Shown in pieces: positions 43,685 to 52,099 of a stretch of 64,000 bases of DNA. A program made the position numbers and the translations under genes. The stretch lies in contig NZ_CP004388.1 of NCBI RefSeq assembly GCF_000300235.2, positions 477,501 through 541,500 on the forward strand. Reading direction: 5' to 3'. The notes under the pieces are model-generated. The model saw nothing but the letters and a program-made list of their open reading frames with translations. It had not been told where the DNA came from and did not search any database. Numbering within the stretch: the first letter of the stretch is position 1; every line of letters starts with the position of its first letter. Source of the stretch: Thalassospira xiamenensis M-5 = DSM 17429 (GTDB taxonomy: Bacteria > Pseudomonadota > Alphaproteobacteria > Rhodospirillales > Thalassospiraceae).

Positions 43685-44986
43685 TCAGGTGTGGTTGCTG
43701 ACTGTGAAGATTGCGCGCATGCCGCCCGCGGCAAGGAAGGTTGTATCGCAATGCCAGTTGCAGCGTTCGCAAATCCGGCGCACCAGATGCAGGCCGATGC
43801 CTTCGCCCTGATCGCGGACATAATCGCCGGCACAGGTCATCAGGTTGTTTTCGACAATCAGTCTGTTGGCTTCAAGCCGGACAGTCACCTGCCCCTTGGG
43901 GGTGTGTTCGAACGCATTGCGGATCAGGTTGGATACGACAATCATCAACGCGGCAGGCGATGCAATGATCTCGCCGCTTTCATCGTCGGCACTGAATTCG
44001 CATGTCAGGTTCTTGCCGTCGGTCAGATAGGCAAGATCGACGATGGCTTCGCGCACGAAGGCCGGATAGTCGATCTTTTCCTGAATACCGTTCGGTGTTG
44101 CTTCGCGCCCCAGCCAAAGCAGGGTTTCAATCAATTGCTGCATGTTGCGGTTGGCGCGTTTGATGCGCGCGGCCAGCCGGACCTGAATTTCGTTTAACGG
44201 TGTTTTATCGAGCAATTCGACATTGCCGCTGACAATCGTTACCGGGGTTCGCAATTCATGGCTGGCCTGACGCAGGAATTCGCGTTCACGTGTCACGAAC
44301 TTGTCGACCCTTACCAGTGACTGATGCAGTTCCTTGGCCACATCATTCAGTTCGGTAAAGCCGAAATCGGGGACCGGTTGATCAAGATTTTCCGTCGACA
44401 GGGTTTTCGCCCAGCTTTGCAGGTTCTCCGATGGCTGCGTCATGCGTTTGCCGATCAGCCAAAGCACATAGGCAAATATCGCAACAACACCAAGCGCAAA
44501 CGGAATGGAAAGAAGAGCCAGTTTGTGCAATCGCGAAAAATAGACGCTGTCCTCATCCCCCGCGTGATAGGTTTGCAGCAGCATGATTTGCGTGCCGTCG
44601 GCAAGAATATGGGGAAACACCAGAAAGACCGGGTTATCGGGGTCTTTTTGCGCGGCATATTTATCGGTGTTCAGGTAGTAAAGCTCGCCCGGGTCGATAT
44701 CGTTGGGCTTGTAGCGGTCGCGCAGGCGTTCCGGTAACGTATCATAATCCGTGAAGGTCTGGATGTTAAAGCCGTTGGGAAGCGGTGTCGTTGGGTCTTT
44801 GGCGCGCATTTCATCATATTGTTCCGCGATGGTCTGCAACTGGAAACTCGCAACCATCCACTTGCCATACAGCATGTAGAAATTAACCACACCGGTATAG
44901 ATCACCAGCGTAATGACAAGTGCCAGCAAAACGTAATTCCGTACAAAACGGGAAAAGGTTTTCTGGATTGGTGCACAGGAATGCAT
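43685..44986 (-). CDS. membrane sensor histidine kinase with degenerate G1 box
   Basis: A 433-residue kinase: TM1 about 16-38, periplasmic sensor about 39-155, TM2 about 157-177, then a HAMP-like linker. The H-box REFLRQASHELRTPVTI has phospho-His 243, with N-box VVSNLIRNAFEHT and G2 GEGIGLHLVRRICERC. A normal DxGxG G1 motif is missing: IVENNLMTCAGDYVRDQGEGIG stands where it should be, with several Cys nearby. It follows the response-regulator gene by 5 bases. ATP binding may be altered. Signal unknown. Confidence 0.87.
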   Translation of the reverse strand: MHSCAPIQKTFSRFVRNYVLLALVITLVIYTGVVNFYMLYGKWMVASFQLQTIAEQYDEMRAKDPTTPLPNGFNIQTFTDYDTLPERLRDRYKPNDIDPGELYYLNTDKYAAQKDPDNPVFLVFPHILADGTQIMLLQTYHAGDEDSVYFSRLHKLALLSIPFALGVVAIFAYVLWLIGKRMTQPSENLQSWAKTLSTENLDQPVPDFGFTELNDVAKELHQSLVRVDKFVTREREFLRQASHELRTPVTIVSGNVELLDKTPLNEIQVRLAARIKRANRNMQQLIETLLWLGREATPNGIQEKIDYPAFVREAIVDLAYLTDGKNLTCEFSADDESGEIIASPAALMIVVSNLIRNAFEHTPKGQVTVRLEANRLIVENNLMTCAGDYVRDQGEGIGLHLVRRICERCNWHCDTTFLAAGGMRAIFTVSNHT

Positions 44987-44991
44987 TGATT

Positions 44992-45672
44992 CTACTCGCG
45001 AAGGGCCACGCCTTGGCCGGCGACGGTATGGATTAAATTCTGATCAAACGGTTTGTCGATGCGCATCCGTAATTTGTAAAGATGTGTCTTGAGCGCATTG
45101 GTATCTGGCGGGTCTCCCTGCCACAGCGCCATCGACAGTCGTGATCGTGTCACAACATGCGGGCTGTTTTGCGCGAGAACTTCCAGAATGGTCCAGCTTG
45201 TTGGCGAAAGACTGATTGCCTGCCCGGACCGTGCGACATGTCTGTTTTCGAAATCAACAATCAGATCGCCAAGTGAAAACCGCCGGATTTCACCACTGCG
45301 GCGTCGCGACAGAACCCTTGTGCGCATCAGCAGTTCTTCAAGCGCAAAGGGTTTGACGAGATAGTCGTCTGCCCCGGCGCCGAAACCTTCAAGTTTGTCG
45401 GCAAGCGTGTCGCGTGCCGTCAGCATCAGAACCGGCGTGTCGATCCCTTCGTTGCGCAATGCATTGCAGATGCTGATGCCATCGCGAAACGGCAGCATGA
45501 TATCAAGTAATATCACATCATATTCGCCGGTCAGTGCGCGCTGAAAACCCGTTTCACCGTCAAAGGCATGATCGCATTCGATGCCTTCTATCGTCAGGTA
45601 GTCGCTGATTGTTCCGGCAATATCCATGTTGTCCTCGACCAGAAGGACCATGATGTTGGCGGTTGATTTCAT
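44992..45672 (-). CDS. OmpR-family response regulator
   Basis: A 226-residue two-domain regulator. The receiver has acidic residues in LLVEDN, phospho-acceptor D57 in VILLDIMLP and Lys in YLVKPFALEEL. The C-terminal winged HTH has LSPTSWTILEVLAQNSPHVVTRSRLSMALW, then TNALKTHLYKLRMRID. Partner of the kinase gene immediately downstream. It lies 75 bases after mocA on the same strand and may be cotranscribed with the molybdoenzyme genes. Confidence 0.92.
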   Translation of the reverse strand: MKSTANIMVLLVEDNMDIAGTISDYLTIEGIECDHAFDGETGFQRALTGEYDVILLDIMLPFRDGISICNALRNEGIDTPVLMLTARDTLADKLEGFGAGADDYLVKPFALEELLMRTRVLSRRRSGEIRRFSLGDLIVDFENRHVARSGQAISLSPTSWTILEVLAQNSPHVVTRSRLSMALWQGDPPDTNALKTHLYKLRMRIDKPFDQNLIHTVAGQGVALRE

Positions 45673-45747
45673 AAATGCGCGGTTCCGGTTGCGGCGTTTT
45701 TCGCCAGATGCTGAAGATATCCAGATTGCCTTAAAATCGGTTGCAGG

Positions 45748-46341
45748 TCAGCTTGCTTCGAAAAGCTGGCTGGAAAACAGTTTCAGATCTTCCGGGGTAT
45801 CGATATCGAATTCTGCATTCGGGATTGCAATCGCACTGATATTGTAACTGCTGTTATTAAGCACCTGTTGTGCACCGCGCGCGCCACCCATCATGGAAAG
45901 TTCCGGAAAATAGGCGGCCGGAAACAGTGCAGGAACGCCGTTCATTTCCTTATAGCGCGATGCAATGATGTGGCTTCCGTCAAAGGCATTCAGAAGTTTC
46001 TGATAGTCGCTGCCGGTTAAGCCGACCTGATCACCAAGGGCGATCAGAACACCGTCATACGTACCAGCCGCACAAATTCCGGCAATCCCGGCTGCAATCG
46101 ACGATCCCATGCCGGATTGCCAGTTATCGTTGGTGATGGTTTTGGCACGATTGCCGATCACCGAGAGGATTTCATCGCGATAGGCACCCAGCACGACATA
46201 AAGATCATCTTCGAAGATCGGGCGAAGCTGATCAATTGCGTGTTCAAGCATCGGCTTGCCATCAATATCGGCAAGCTGTTTGCGTCCGCCAAATCGCGTG
46301 CTTTCACCTGCGGCAAGGATAAGAGCGGCGATTTTCTTCAT
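45748..46341 (-). CDS. MobA/MocA-like molybdenum cofactor nucleotidyltransferase
   Basis: A 197-residue NTP-transferase domain protein: MKKIAALILAAGESTRFGGRKQLADIDGKPMLEHAI gives the nucleotide-binding LAAGxSxRFGxxK motif. LIALGDQVGLTGSDYQKLL carries the metal-binding Asp region and GVPALFPAAYFPEL follows. Of the MocA type that makes cytosine dinucleotide cofactor for xanthine-oxidase-family enzymes. Starts inside the xdhC stop (ATGA overlap), linking it to maturation of the IorAB enzyme upstream. Confidence 0.87.
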   Translation of the reverse strand: MKKIAALILAAGESTRFGGRKQLADIDGKPMLEHAIDQLRPIFEDDLYVVLGAYRDEILSVIGNRAKTITNDNWQSGMGSSIAAGIAGICAAGTYDGVLIALGDQVGLTGSDYQKLLNAFDGSHIIASRYKEMNGVPALFPAAYFPELSMMGGARGAQQVLNNSSYNISAIAIPNAEFDIDTPEDLKLFSSQLFEAS

Positions 46342-47333
46342 TCCGCGGCCTGTGCCAGTGCGGGGGCGGCGCAATGTTTGTAAAGTGCCGCGTGAATGCC
46401 CGATAACATCGAAAGTGCTATGCTTTCGGGCAGTTGTCCGCCGATATCAATCCCGGCCGGGCTTGCCACCGGGAAGGGAAGGGCAGGTTCGGCAAGGTCC
46501 GCACGTTCAAGAACGTCGGCGAAACGATGGCGTGGACCCAGCATGGAAACATGACGCAGCTGGCTGGATTTCAGAATTTGAAGCGCCTTGGCATCGATAT
46601 CAATGCTATGTGACATCAGGATTGCGGCATCAACACGATGTTGCGCAACATAATCAACAAGGCTCGCGTCCATCTGACGCAGGATCGCGTCTGCCTTGGC
46701 GAAATGTTCCGGGCGGGCATTTGCGGGGCGCGGATCAACCAATGTGGTTTTCCAACCCATTTCATGCGCGATGGAGACTACAGGCCGGGCATCCAGTCCG
46801 CCCCCGACAATCAGGGTATGCGGTTCGGGCACAATTGGTGTGACAAGCCAGTCACCATCAATGCGGTCCTCGATATAGGCGGTGCGCTGACCGGTGTGGT
46901 CGGCGCGTTTGAAATATCCGCGTGTGTCGCCGATTTTCTGGAAATACAGACCGCTTTGGCGCACTGCCAAAGCATCGCAAAGGTCGGAAAGCCCAAGGTC
47001 GTTTGCGCGGTCAAGCGGTTGCAGCATGATAAATACCTTGCCGCCGCAGCCGACACCAAGCCGGAAGGACAGATCGTCTTCGTCATTGCCGTCATAAACC
47101 AGCATGACTGTTTTGCCGGTTACCATGGCACGTCGGGCATTGCGGATGATGTCGGCTTCAAGGCAGCCGCCGCTAAGCAGCCCGAATTGTTGCCCGTGCC
47201 CGTTGATCAGCATCATTGCCCCGGCCTTGCGATAGGCCGAACCCTCGGTGCGATAAACCGTACCCAGAACCCATTCGGTATCTGTTTTGCCTTCCTGCCA
47301 GGCGCGTAGCATGGCCGATAACTGGTTACTCAT
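46338..47333 (-). CDS. XdhC-family molybdenum cofactor insertion/sulfuration protein
   Basis: A 331-residue XdhC/CoxI protein: VLGTVYRTEGSAYRKAGAMMLI and GLLSGGCLEADI at the N-terminal XdhC_CoxI domain, and a C-terminal Rossmann domain with LIVGGGLDARPVVSIAHEMGWKTTLVDPRPA. It brings sulfurated cofactor to molybdenum hydroxylases. GGGAGCAGATC precedes the ATG at 47333. Lies after iorB with a stem-loop between. Confidence 0.9.
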   Translation of the reverse strand: MSNQLSAMLRAWQEGKTDTEWVLGTVYRTEGSAYRKAGAMMLINGHGQQFGLLSGGCLEADIIRNARRAMVTGKTVMLVYDGNDEDDLSFRLGVGCGGKVFIMLQPLDRANDLGLSDLCDALAVRQSGLYFQKIGDTRGYFKRADHTGQRTAYIEDRIDGDWLVTPIVPEPHTLIVGGGLDARPVVSIAHEMGWKTTLVDPRPANARPEHFAKADAILRQMDASLVDYVAQHRVDAAILMSHSIDIDAKALQILKSSQLRHVSMLGPRHRFADVLERADLAEPALPFPVASPAGIDIGGQLPESIALSMLSGIHAALYKHCAAPALAQAAE

Positions 47334-47355
47334 GATCTGCTCCCGCAAAAGGGAC

Positions 47356-47399
47356 TGCCCGGGGAATGGGTGGGGGACCCGAAAGTGATCCCCCGGGCA
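47356..47399 (-). terminator. stem-loop between iorB and xdhC
   Basis: TGCCCGGGG (47356-47364) and CCCCGGGCA (47391-47399) pair exactly. The stem has no T-tract, so partial termination or message stabilisation between structural and maturation genes is likely. Confidence 0.5.
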
Positions 47400-47406
47400 G
47401 CATGCC

Positions 47407-49578
47407 TTACACGAAGTCGAAACCGGCTTTGGTCATCGGAAGATCCGTGATCCGTTTTCCGGTTTTGGCAAAAATGGCGTTGGCAACGGCCGGGGCGGTC
47501 GGGGGTACGCCCGGTTCACCAACGCCCGTAGGGGCATTGTTCGATTGAACAATCGCCACTTCGATAGCAGGCATTTCGGCATTTCGAAGCAGTTCATAGT
47601 CCGGGAAGTTGGACTGGTCGACTTCACCATCGGTCAGGGTGATTTCGTTGCGGAAGGCAGCACATAATGCATAGCCCGCACCACCTTCCATCTGTGCCCG
47701 GATGACATCGGGGTTAACAGCTACCCCGCATTCAACCGCCATGAACAGTTTGTTCACATGCACACTGGTGTCTTCGACCGTGACGTCGGCAACAACCGCA
47801 ACGCAGGTATTGAACGAAATATGTGCGGCAAAACCGCGTGTGTCGCCCTTTTCCCATCCGGATATTTCGCGGACAAGCTTGATGGCGTCGATCATGCGGG
47901 CCTGATTGGCACCGGCCGGATCAAGCATCGCAAGGCGCATTTCAATCGGATCCTGCCCGGTTTCGGTGGCAAGCATATCCATCAGTGTTTCCATGACATA
48001 TCCGGTGTGGGTATGTCCCACCGAACGCCACCACAATATGGGGGTCGGGGTCTGGAAATCGCTTAATCCGATGCCATGATTAGGGATGGTATAAAGACTT
48101 TCGGTGACACCTTCGACCGAGGTCGGATCAATGCCATCTTGTACCATGCCTTCCATCGGGCCGCCCTTCATGATGGATTTGACGGCCAGCCGGTGATCCC
48201 AGCCAACAATCTTGCCATCACTATCCAGACCGATTTTTGCCCGGTGTGCCGCCATCGGGCGGTAATAGCCACCGCGAATATCGTCTTCGCGGCTCCAGAC
48301 CAGTTTGACCGGGACTTTGCGACCTGAAACGGCAAAGGCCATTGCGGCTTCGACATTATAGTCGGAGGCGCCGTTGGCACGACGACCGAACGAACCACCG
48401 GCATAAAGCGTTCTGATCTCGACCTGTGATGGTTCCAGCCCAAGGGCGGCTGCGACCATCGGCCGGGTCAGGGTCGGGAACTGGCAGCCATCATGGACGC
48501 GAACGCCATTTTCGGTCGGCTCGATGATGCAGTTTTCCGGTTCCAGCGGGGCGTGAGCCAGGAAGGGGAAGGTGAATTCTGCATCGATGGTTTTGCTGGC
48601 ATTGGCCAGAAGCGGTTCAACGGATGCCAGCGGTACTTCATGGTTGGCGTCAAACTGCGGCGCATCAAGCAGTGCCTTGTGATCGGCAATCATGGCATCC
48701 GTGCTGCGTGTTTCGGCCTGGCTGAAATCCCATTCGACAGACAGGGCATCACGCGCCTGAAAGGCCGACCAGGTGTTTTTGCCAAAGGCTACAACCCCCG
48801 CCTTGTTTGGCAGAACCTGTGCGGCAATAAAACCTGCAACGTCTTTGGCACCGCTGTCATCAAACGAAACGACGGTGCCGCCGAATTTTGGACTGCGCAT
48901 GATCGCGGCATAGATCATGCCCGGCAGATTGACATCCATGGCAAACATTGCCGTACCGTTGATTTTGCCGGAATTGTCCTTGCGGTGGAGTTTTTCGCTG
49001 CCGATCAGTTTGAACTGATCCGGTGTTTTGATGGTTGGCTTTTCCACGGCTTCAAGGGTTGATGCAATCGTAACAAATTCCCCGAAATGGCCGGAATTGC
49101 CACCGGATTTCAGCACGCCGTTTTCAACGGTGATGCTGCTGGCATCGACACTCCAGCTTTGAGCAGCCGCACGGACCATAAGATCGCGCGCAGCAGCACC
49201 AGCTTCGCGATATTGCATGAAGGAATTGGCGATGGAGGTTGAGCCGCCGGTTCCCTGCGCATGGAAAAACAAATTGGCATAACGTTCATTATCGGCAGGG
49301 GCGAATGCCGTCTGAACCGTGTCCCAGTCAGCGTCGAGTTCCTCGGCCACCAGAGTGGTCAGGCCGGTTGTTGTGCCCTGGCCCATTTCGAAATGTTTGA
49401 TGATGACGGTTACCGTGCCATCGGCATCGATTTTGACAAACGGGTTAAGGTCGGTTGTTGCCGCTGCTGCGCCGCTGTCTGCGGCAAGAACGCCTTTGGC
49501 ATTCAGGCCGACCAGAAGGGCGGCGGTACCGGTGGCTGATCCGATCATGAAGCCGCGACGTGATACATTGATTGTCAT
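47407..49578 (-). CDS. iorB: periplasmic molybdenum hydroxylase large subunit (IorB-like)
   Basis: A 723-residue xanthine-oxidase-superfamily subunit. The twin-arginine signal SRRGFMIGSATGTAALLVG at the N-terminus predicts Tat export. Cofactor-domain motifs include GQGTTTGLTTLVAEELDADW, FPFLAHAPLEPENCIIEP, YAGGSFGRRANGASDYNVEAAMAF and WWRSVGHTHTGYVMETLMDMLA, ending in GEPGVPPTAPAVANAIF with the catalytic-Glu region. With the 2Fe-2S subunit it forms an IorAB-type enzyme oxidising N-heterocycles or aldehydes. Substrate unknown. No cytochrome subunit gene is adjacent. Confidence 0.88.
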   Translation of the reverse strand: MTINVSRRGFMIGSATGTAALLVGLNAKGVLAADSGAAAATTDLNPFVKIDADGTVTVIIKHFEMGQGTTTGLTTLVAEELDADWDTVQTAFAPADNERYANLFFHAQGTGGSTSIANSFMQYREAGAAARDLMVRAAAQSWSVDASSITVENGVLKSGGNSGHFGEFVTIASTLEAVEKPTIKTPDQFKLIGSEKLHRKDNSGKINGTAMFAMDVNLPGMIYAAIMRSPKFGGTVVSFDDSGAKDVAGFIAAQVLPNKAGVVAFGKNTWSAFQARDALSVEWDFSQAETRSTDAMIADHKALLDAPQFDANHEVPLASVEPLLANASKTIDAEFTFPFLAHAPLEPENCIIEPTENGVRVHDGCQFPTLTRPMVAAALGLEPSQVEIRTLYAGGSFGRRANGASDYNVEAAMAFAVSGRKVPVKLVWSREDDIRGGYYRPMAAHRAKIGLDSDGKIVGWDHRLAVKSIMKGGPMEGMVQDGIDPTSVEGVTESLYTIPNHGIGLSDFQTPTPILWWRSVGHTHTGYVMETLMDMLATETGQDPIEMRLAMLDPAGANQARMIDAIKLVREISGWEKGDTRGFAAHISFNTCVAVVADVTVEDTSVHVNKLFMAVECGVAVNPDVIRAQMEGGAGYALCAAFRNEITLTDGEVDQSNFPDYELLRNAEMPAIEVAIVQSNNAPTGVGEPGVPPTAPAVANAIFAKTGKRITDLPMTKAGFDFV

Positions 49579-49581
49579 GAC

Positions 49582-50043
49582 TTATGCCTCCAGCTTTTCA
49601 GACGCCAGTTTGATGGCTTCGTTGATGCGTACATAGGTCACACAACGGCACGCATTGCCGTACATGTATTCCTTGATTTCGTCGTCGGTCGGTTTCGGGT
49701 TTTCGGTCAGCAGGCCGATGGCCGACATGATCTGGCCGGATTGGCACCAGCCACATTGCACAACGTCCTTTTCCTGCCATGCGGCCTGAACGGCTTGGGC
49801 GATTTTATCGGTTGCGCCTTCGATGGTGGTGATTTCGCTGTCGACAGCGTCTTCAATGAAAGTCTGGCAGGAACGGGTCGGGTACCCATCGATATGAACG
49901 GTGCACGCGCCGCAATAGGCAACGCCACATCCGAATTTGGTGCCGGTAAGTTCCAGACCGTCACGCAGAACCCATAATAGCGGGGTGCCGGGTTCTGCTT
50001 CGACGGTGCGGGATTCTCCGTTTATTTTCAGCTGATACTGCAT
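49582..50043 (-). CDS. iorA: 2Fe-2S subunit of the molybdenum hydroxylase (IorA-like)
   Basis: A 153-residue protein with two iron-sulfur clusters. The plant-ferredoxin-type cluster is in KFGCGVAYCGACTVHIDGYPTRSC; the second is in CGWCQSGQIMSAIGLL and NACRCVTYVRI. It starts without a leader and is probably co-exported with the Tat-signalled large subunit. Three bases separate it from iorB; it heads the cluster. Confidence 0.92.
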   Translation of the reverse strand: MQYQLKINGESRTVEAEPGTPLLWVLRDGLELTGTKFGCGVAYCGACTVHIDGYPTRSCQTFIEDAVDSEITTIEGATDKIAQAVQAAWQEKDVVQCGWCQSGQIMSAIGLLTENPKPTDDEIKEYMYGNACRCVTYVRINEAIKLASEKLEA

Positions 50044-50139
50044 GGCCGCCTCATCTCTCTCGATAAACTGTGATTTATCTTCGGATGAGTTGGGGTAACC
50101 GATGGGTAAACGCCCCTGAGGAGCGGCCTGCCATCGGGC

Positions 50140-50610
50140 TTATTGCGGATTGACGGCCAGTCCCTCAAAGTCCTTGAGCACGTTTAGCACAATCGAGGTT
50201 TTGACATGCTGCACGGAATCGTGGGGCAAAAGAACCTCGTTTACGAAATGGGAAAGGGCGGCAAGGTCTTTGGTCACGACCTTCAGGTGATAATCCATTT
50301 CCCCGGTCAGGGAATAGGCTTCCAGTACTTCGGGAAGGTTAGCCAGCAATTCGGCAAACCGTTTGGCATTGTCGCGATTATGCGTCGCCAAAGTGACGGA
50401 AATCACCACCATCAGGCCAAGACCCATTTTTTGCCGGTCGATATCGGCGCGGTATCCGCGAATGAAACCTTCGGCCTCCAGCCGGGCGCGGCGGCGCGAA
50501 CATTGCGATGGCGATAGGGCGATCCGTTCTGACAGATCATTGTTGGTCAGGCGTCCGTCGCGCTGCAATTCGGCAAGCAGTTTCAGATCAAGTTTATCAA
50601 GTTGCGTCAT
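50140..50610 (-). CDS. Lrp/AsnC-family regulator, divergent from hppD
   Basis: A 156-residue regulator: the N-terminal HTH is LDLKLLAELQRDGRLTNNDLSERIALSPSQCSRRRARLEAEGFIRGYRA and the C-terminal RAM domain includes EAYSLTGEMDYHLKVVTKDLAALSHFVNEVLLPHDSVQHVKTSIVLNVLKD. Divergent from hppD with 142 bp between, so it very probably controls 4-hydroxyphenylpyruvate oxidation in response to an aromatic amino acid. Confidence 0.92.
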   Translation of the reverse strand: MTQLDKLDLKLLAELQRDGRLTNNDLSERIALSPSQCSRRRARLEAEGFIRGYRADIDRQKMGLGLMVVISVTLATHNRDNAKRFAELLANLPEVLEAYSLTGEMDYHLKVVTKDLAALSHFVNEVLLPHDSVQHVKTSIVLNVLKDFEGLAVNPQ

Positions 50611-50706
50611 TCATGCACCATTTCGATGATTGATGCATGATATGTGTATGAAATGGCGAAAATCAACCGGGAATGCACGCACATTGCGGGCGATCTGGCG
50701 CAAGAT

Positions 50707-50725
50707 AGGTTCATAACAAGAACCT
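50707..50725. promoter_or_regulatory. inverted repeat upstream of hppD
   Basis: AGGTTC-ATAACAA-GAACCT lies 28 bases before the hppD start in the divergent region with the Lrp-type gene. Candidate regulator site or leader hairpin. Confidence 0.4.
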
Positions 50726-50752
50726 TTCTAATTCCAGATCAAGGAGCCTTCG

Positions 50753-51865
50753 ATGGGACCGTTTCCACATGATGCCCCCCGCGCAACGATCACGGCCGAT
50801 AACCCGGCCGGAACCGATGGCTTTGAATTTGTCGAGTTCGCCCATGAAGAGGCCGAGAAGCTTGAAACCCTGTTTGCGCGCATGGGCTATATGCCGGTTG
50901 CCAGACACAAATCAAAAAACATCACCGTCTGGCGTCAGGGTGACATCAACTACATCCTGAATGCAGAACCCGGTTCGCATGGCATGAAGTTTGTCGAGAT
51001 GCATGGCCCCTGTGCGCCGTCGATGGCGTGGCGGGTGGTTGATGCCAAACACGCGTTTGATCATGCGGTTTCCAAGGGGGCGGAGCCGTATACGGGCGAT
51101 GACAAAACCCTTGATGTCCCGGCGATTGTCGGCATTGGCGGATCGATTTTGTATTTCATCGATGCTTATGGTGAAACCGGTTCGGCCTATGACGCGGAAT
51201 TTGACTGGCTGGGCGAACGCGATCCGAAACCCGAAGGGGTCGGTTTCTATTATCTCGACCATCTGACGCATAATGTCTATCGCGGCAATATGGATAAATG
51301 GTGGGATTTCTATCGGGAGCTGTTCAATTTCAAACAGATCCACTTCTTTGACATTGCTGGTAAAATCACCGGTCTGGTCAGCCGCGCGATTACATCGCCG
51401 TGCGGCAAAATCCGTATTCCGCTAAACGAATCAACCGATGACAAAAGCCAGATCGAGGAATACCTCAAAAAATACAACGGCGAAGGTATTCAGCATATCG
51501 CGGTCGGGACGGATGGCATTTATGACGCCACCGACAGGCTTGCGGCCAATGACCTTAAATTCATGCCCGGTCCGCCCGATACCTATTACGAACAATCCCA
51601 TGATCGCGTGCAGGGCCATGACGAGCCGATTGAGCGTATGAAAAAACACGGCATCCTGATCGATGGCGAGGGTGTTGTGGATGGTGGCATGACCAAAATC
51701 CTGTTGCAGATTTTCTCGAAAACCGTGATCGGCCCGATCTTCTTTGAATTCATCCAGCGCAAAGGCGATGAAGGCTTTGGCGAGGGCAATTTCCGCGCCC
51801 TGTTTGAAAGCATCGAAGAAGACCAGATCCGTCGCGGTGTCCTGAAAGTCGATGCGGCGGAATAG
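50753..51865 (+). CDS. hppD: 4-hydroxyphenylpyruvate dioxygenase
   Basis: A 370-residue non-haem iron dioxygenase converting 4-hydroxyphenylpyruvate to homogentisate. Two vicinal-oxygen-chelate repeats are present. The iron ligands lie in LDHLTHNVYRG (His), GIQHIAVGTDGIYD (His) and FFEFIQRKGDEGFGEGNF (Glu); the last, with FGEGNFRALFESIE, is the HppD C-terminal signature. AAGGAGCC precedes the ATG. It feeds homogentisate to HmgA, encoded about 6 kb downstream. Confidence 0.95.
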   Translation: MGPFPHDAPRATITADNPAGTDGFEFVEFAHEEAEKLETLFARMGYMPVARHKSKNITVWRQGDINYILNAEPGSHGMKFVEMHGPCAPSMAWRVVDAKHAFDHAVSKGAEPYTGDDKTLDVPAIVGIGGSILYFIDAYGETGSAYDAEFDWLGERDPKPEGVGFYYLDHLTHNVYRGNMDKWWDFYRELFNFKQIHFFDIAGKITGLVSRAITSPCGKIRIPLNESTDDKSQIEEYLKKYNGEGIQHIAVGTDGIYDATDRLAANDLKFMPGPPDTYYEQSHDRVQGHDEPIERMKKHGILIDGEGVVDGGMTKILLQIFSKTVIGPIFFEFIQRKGDEGFGEGNFRALFESIEEDQIRRGVLKVDAAE

Positions 51866-51952
51866 GGCGGCGGAGCGGGGCGGGCGAATTACAGTACGCC
51901 TGCCCAAACTATTGAAAAATATAACTTTATCGTCGCATTGAGCTTTTCCCGG

Positions 51953-51995
51953 GAACTTTTTCCGGATTTTCTAGAAAAAGTTCTTGATTTGTTCT
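51953..51995 (+). terminator. stem-loop with U-rich tail after hppD
   Basis: GAACTTTTTC (51953-51962) and GAAAAAGTTC (51974-51983) pair exactly, followed by TTGATTTGTTCTTTT. Probably the hppD terminator. Confidence 0.6.
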
Positions 51996-52045
51996 TTTCG
52001 TTGTGGCATAAAGATAAAGTCAACAGGACAAATGGGTCCGGAGAC

Positions 52046-52085
52046 AAAACCCGCAAAGCGTGATTCGCTTTTGCGGGTTTTTGCG
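52046..52085 (+). terminator. second strong terminator downstream of hppD
   Basis: AAACCCGCAAAGCG and CGCTTTTGCGGGTTT (one bulged base) with a 5-base loop and trailing T residues. It lies 60 bases beyond the first terminator and could end a small transcript starting between the two. Confidence 0.7.
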
Positions 52086-52099
52086 TTTCGGGCGGCAAA

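Noticed and set aside
47407..50043. Interpretation of the molybdenum hydroxylase as a xanthine dehydrogenase completing purine degradation
   Set aside because: The Tat signal and two-subunit IorAB layout without a FAD subunit point to a periplasmic enzyme of another kind, despite the nearby adenine deaminase.
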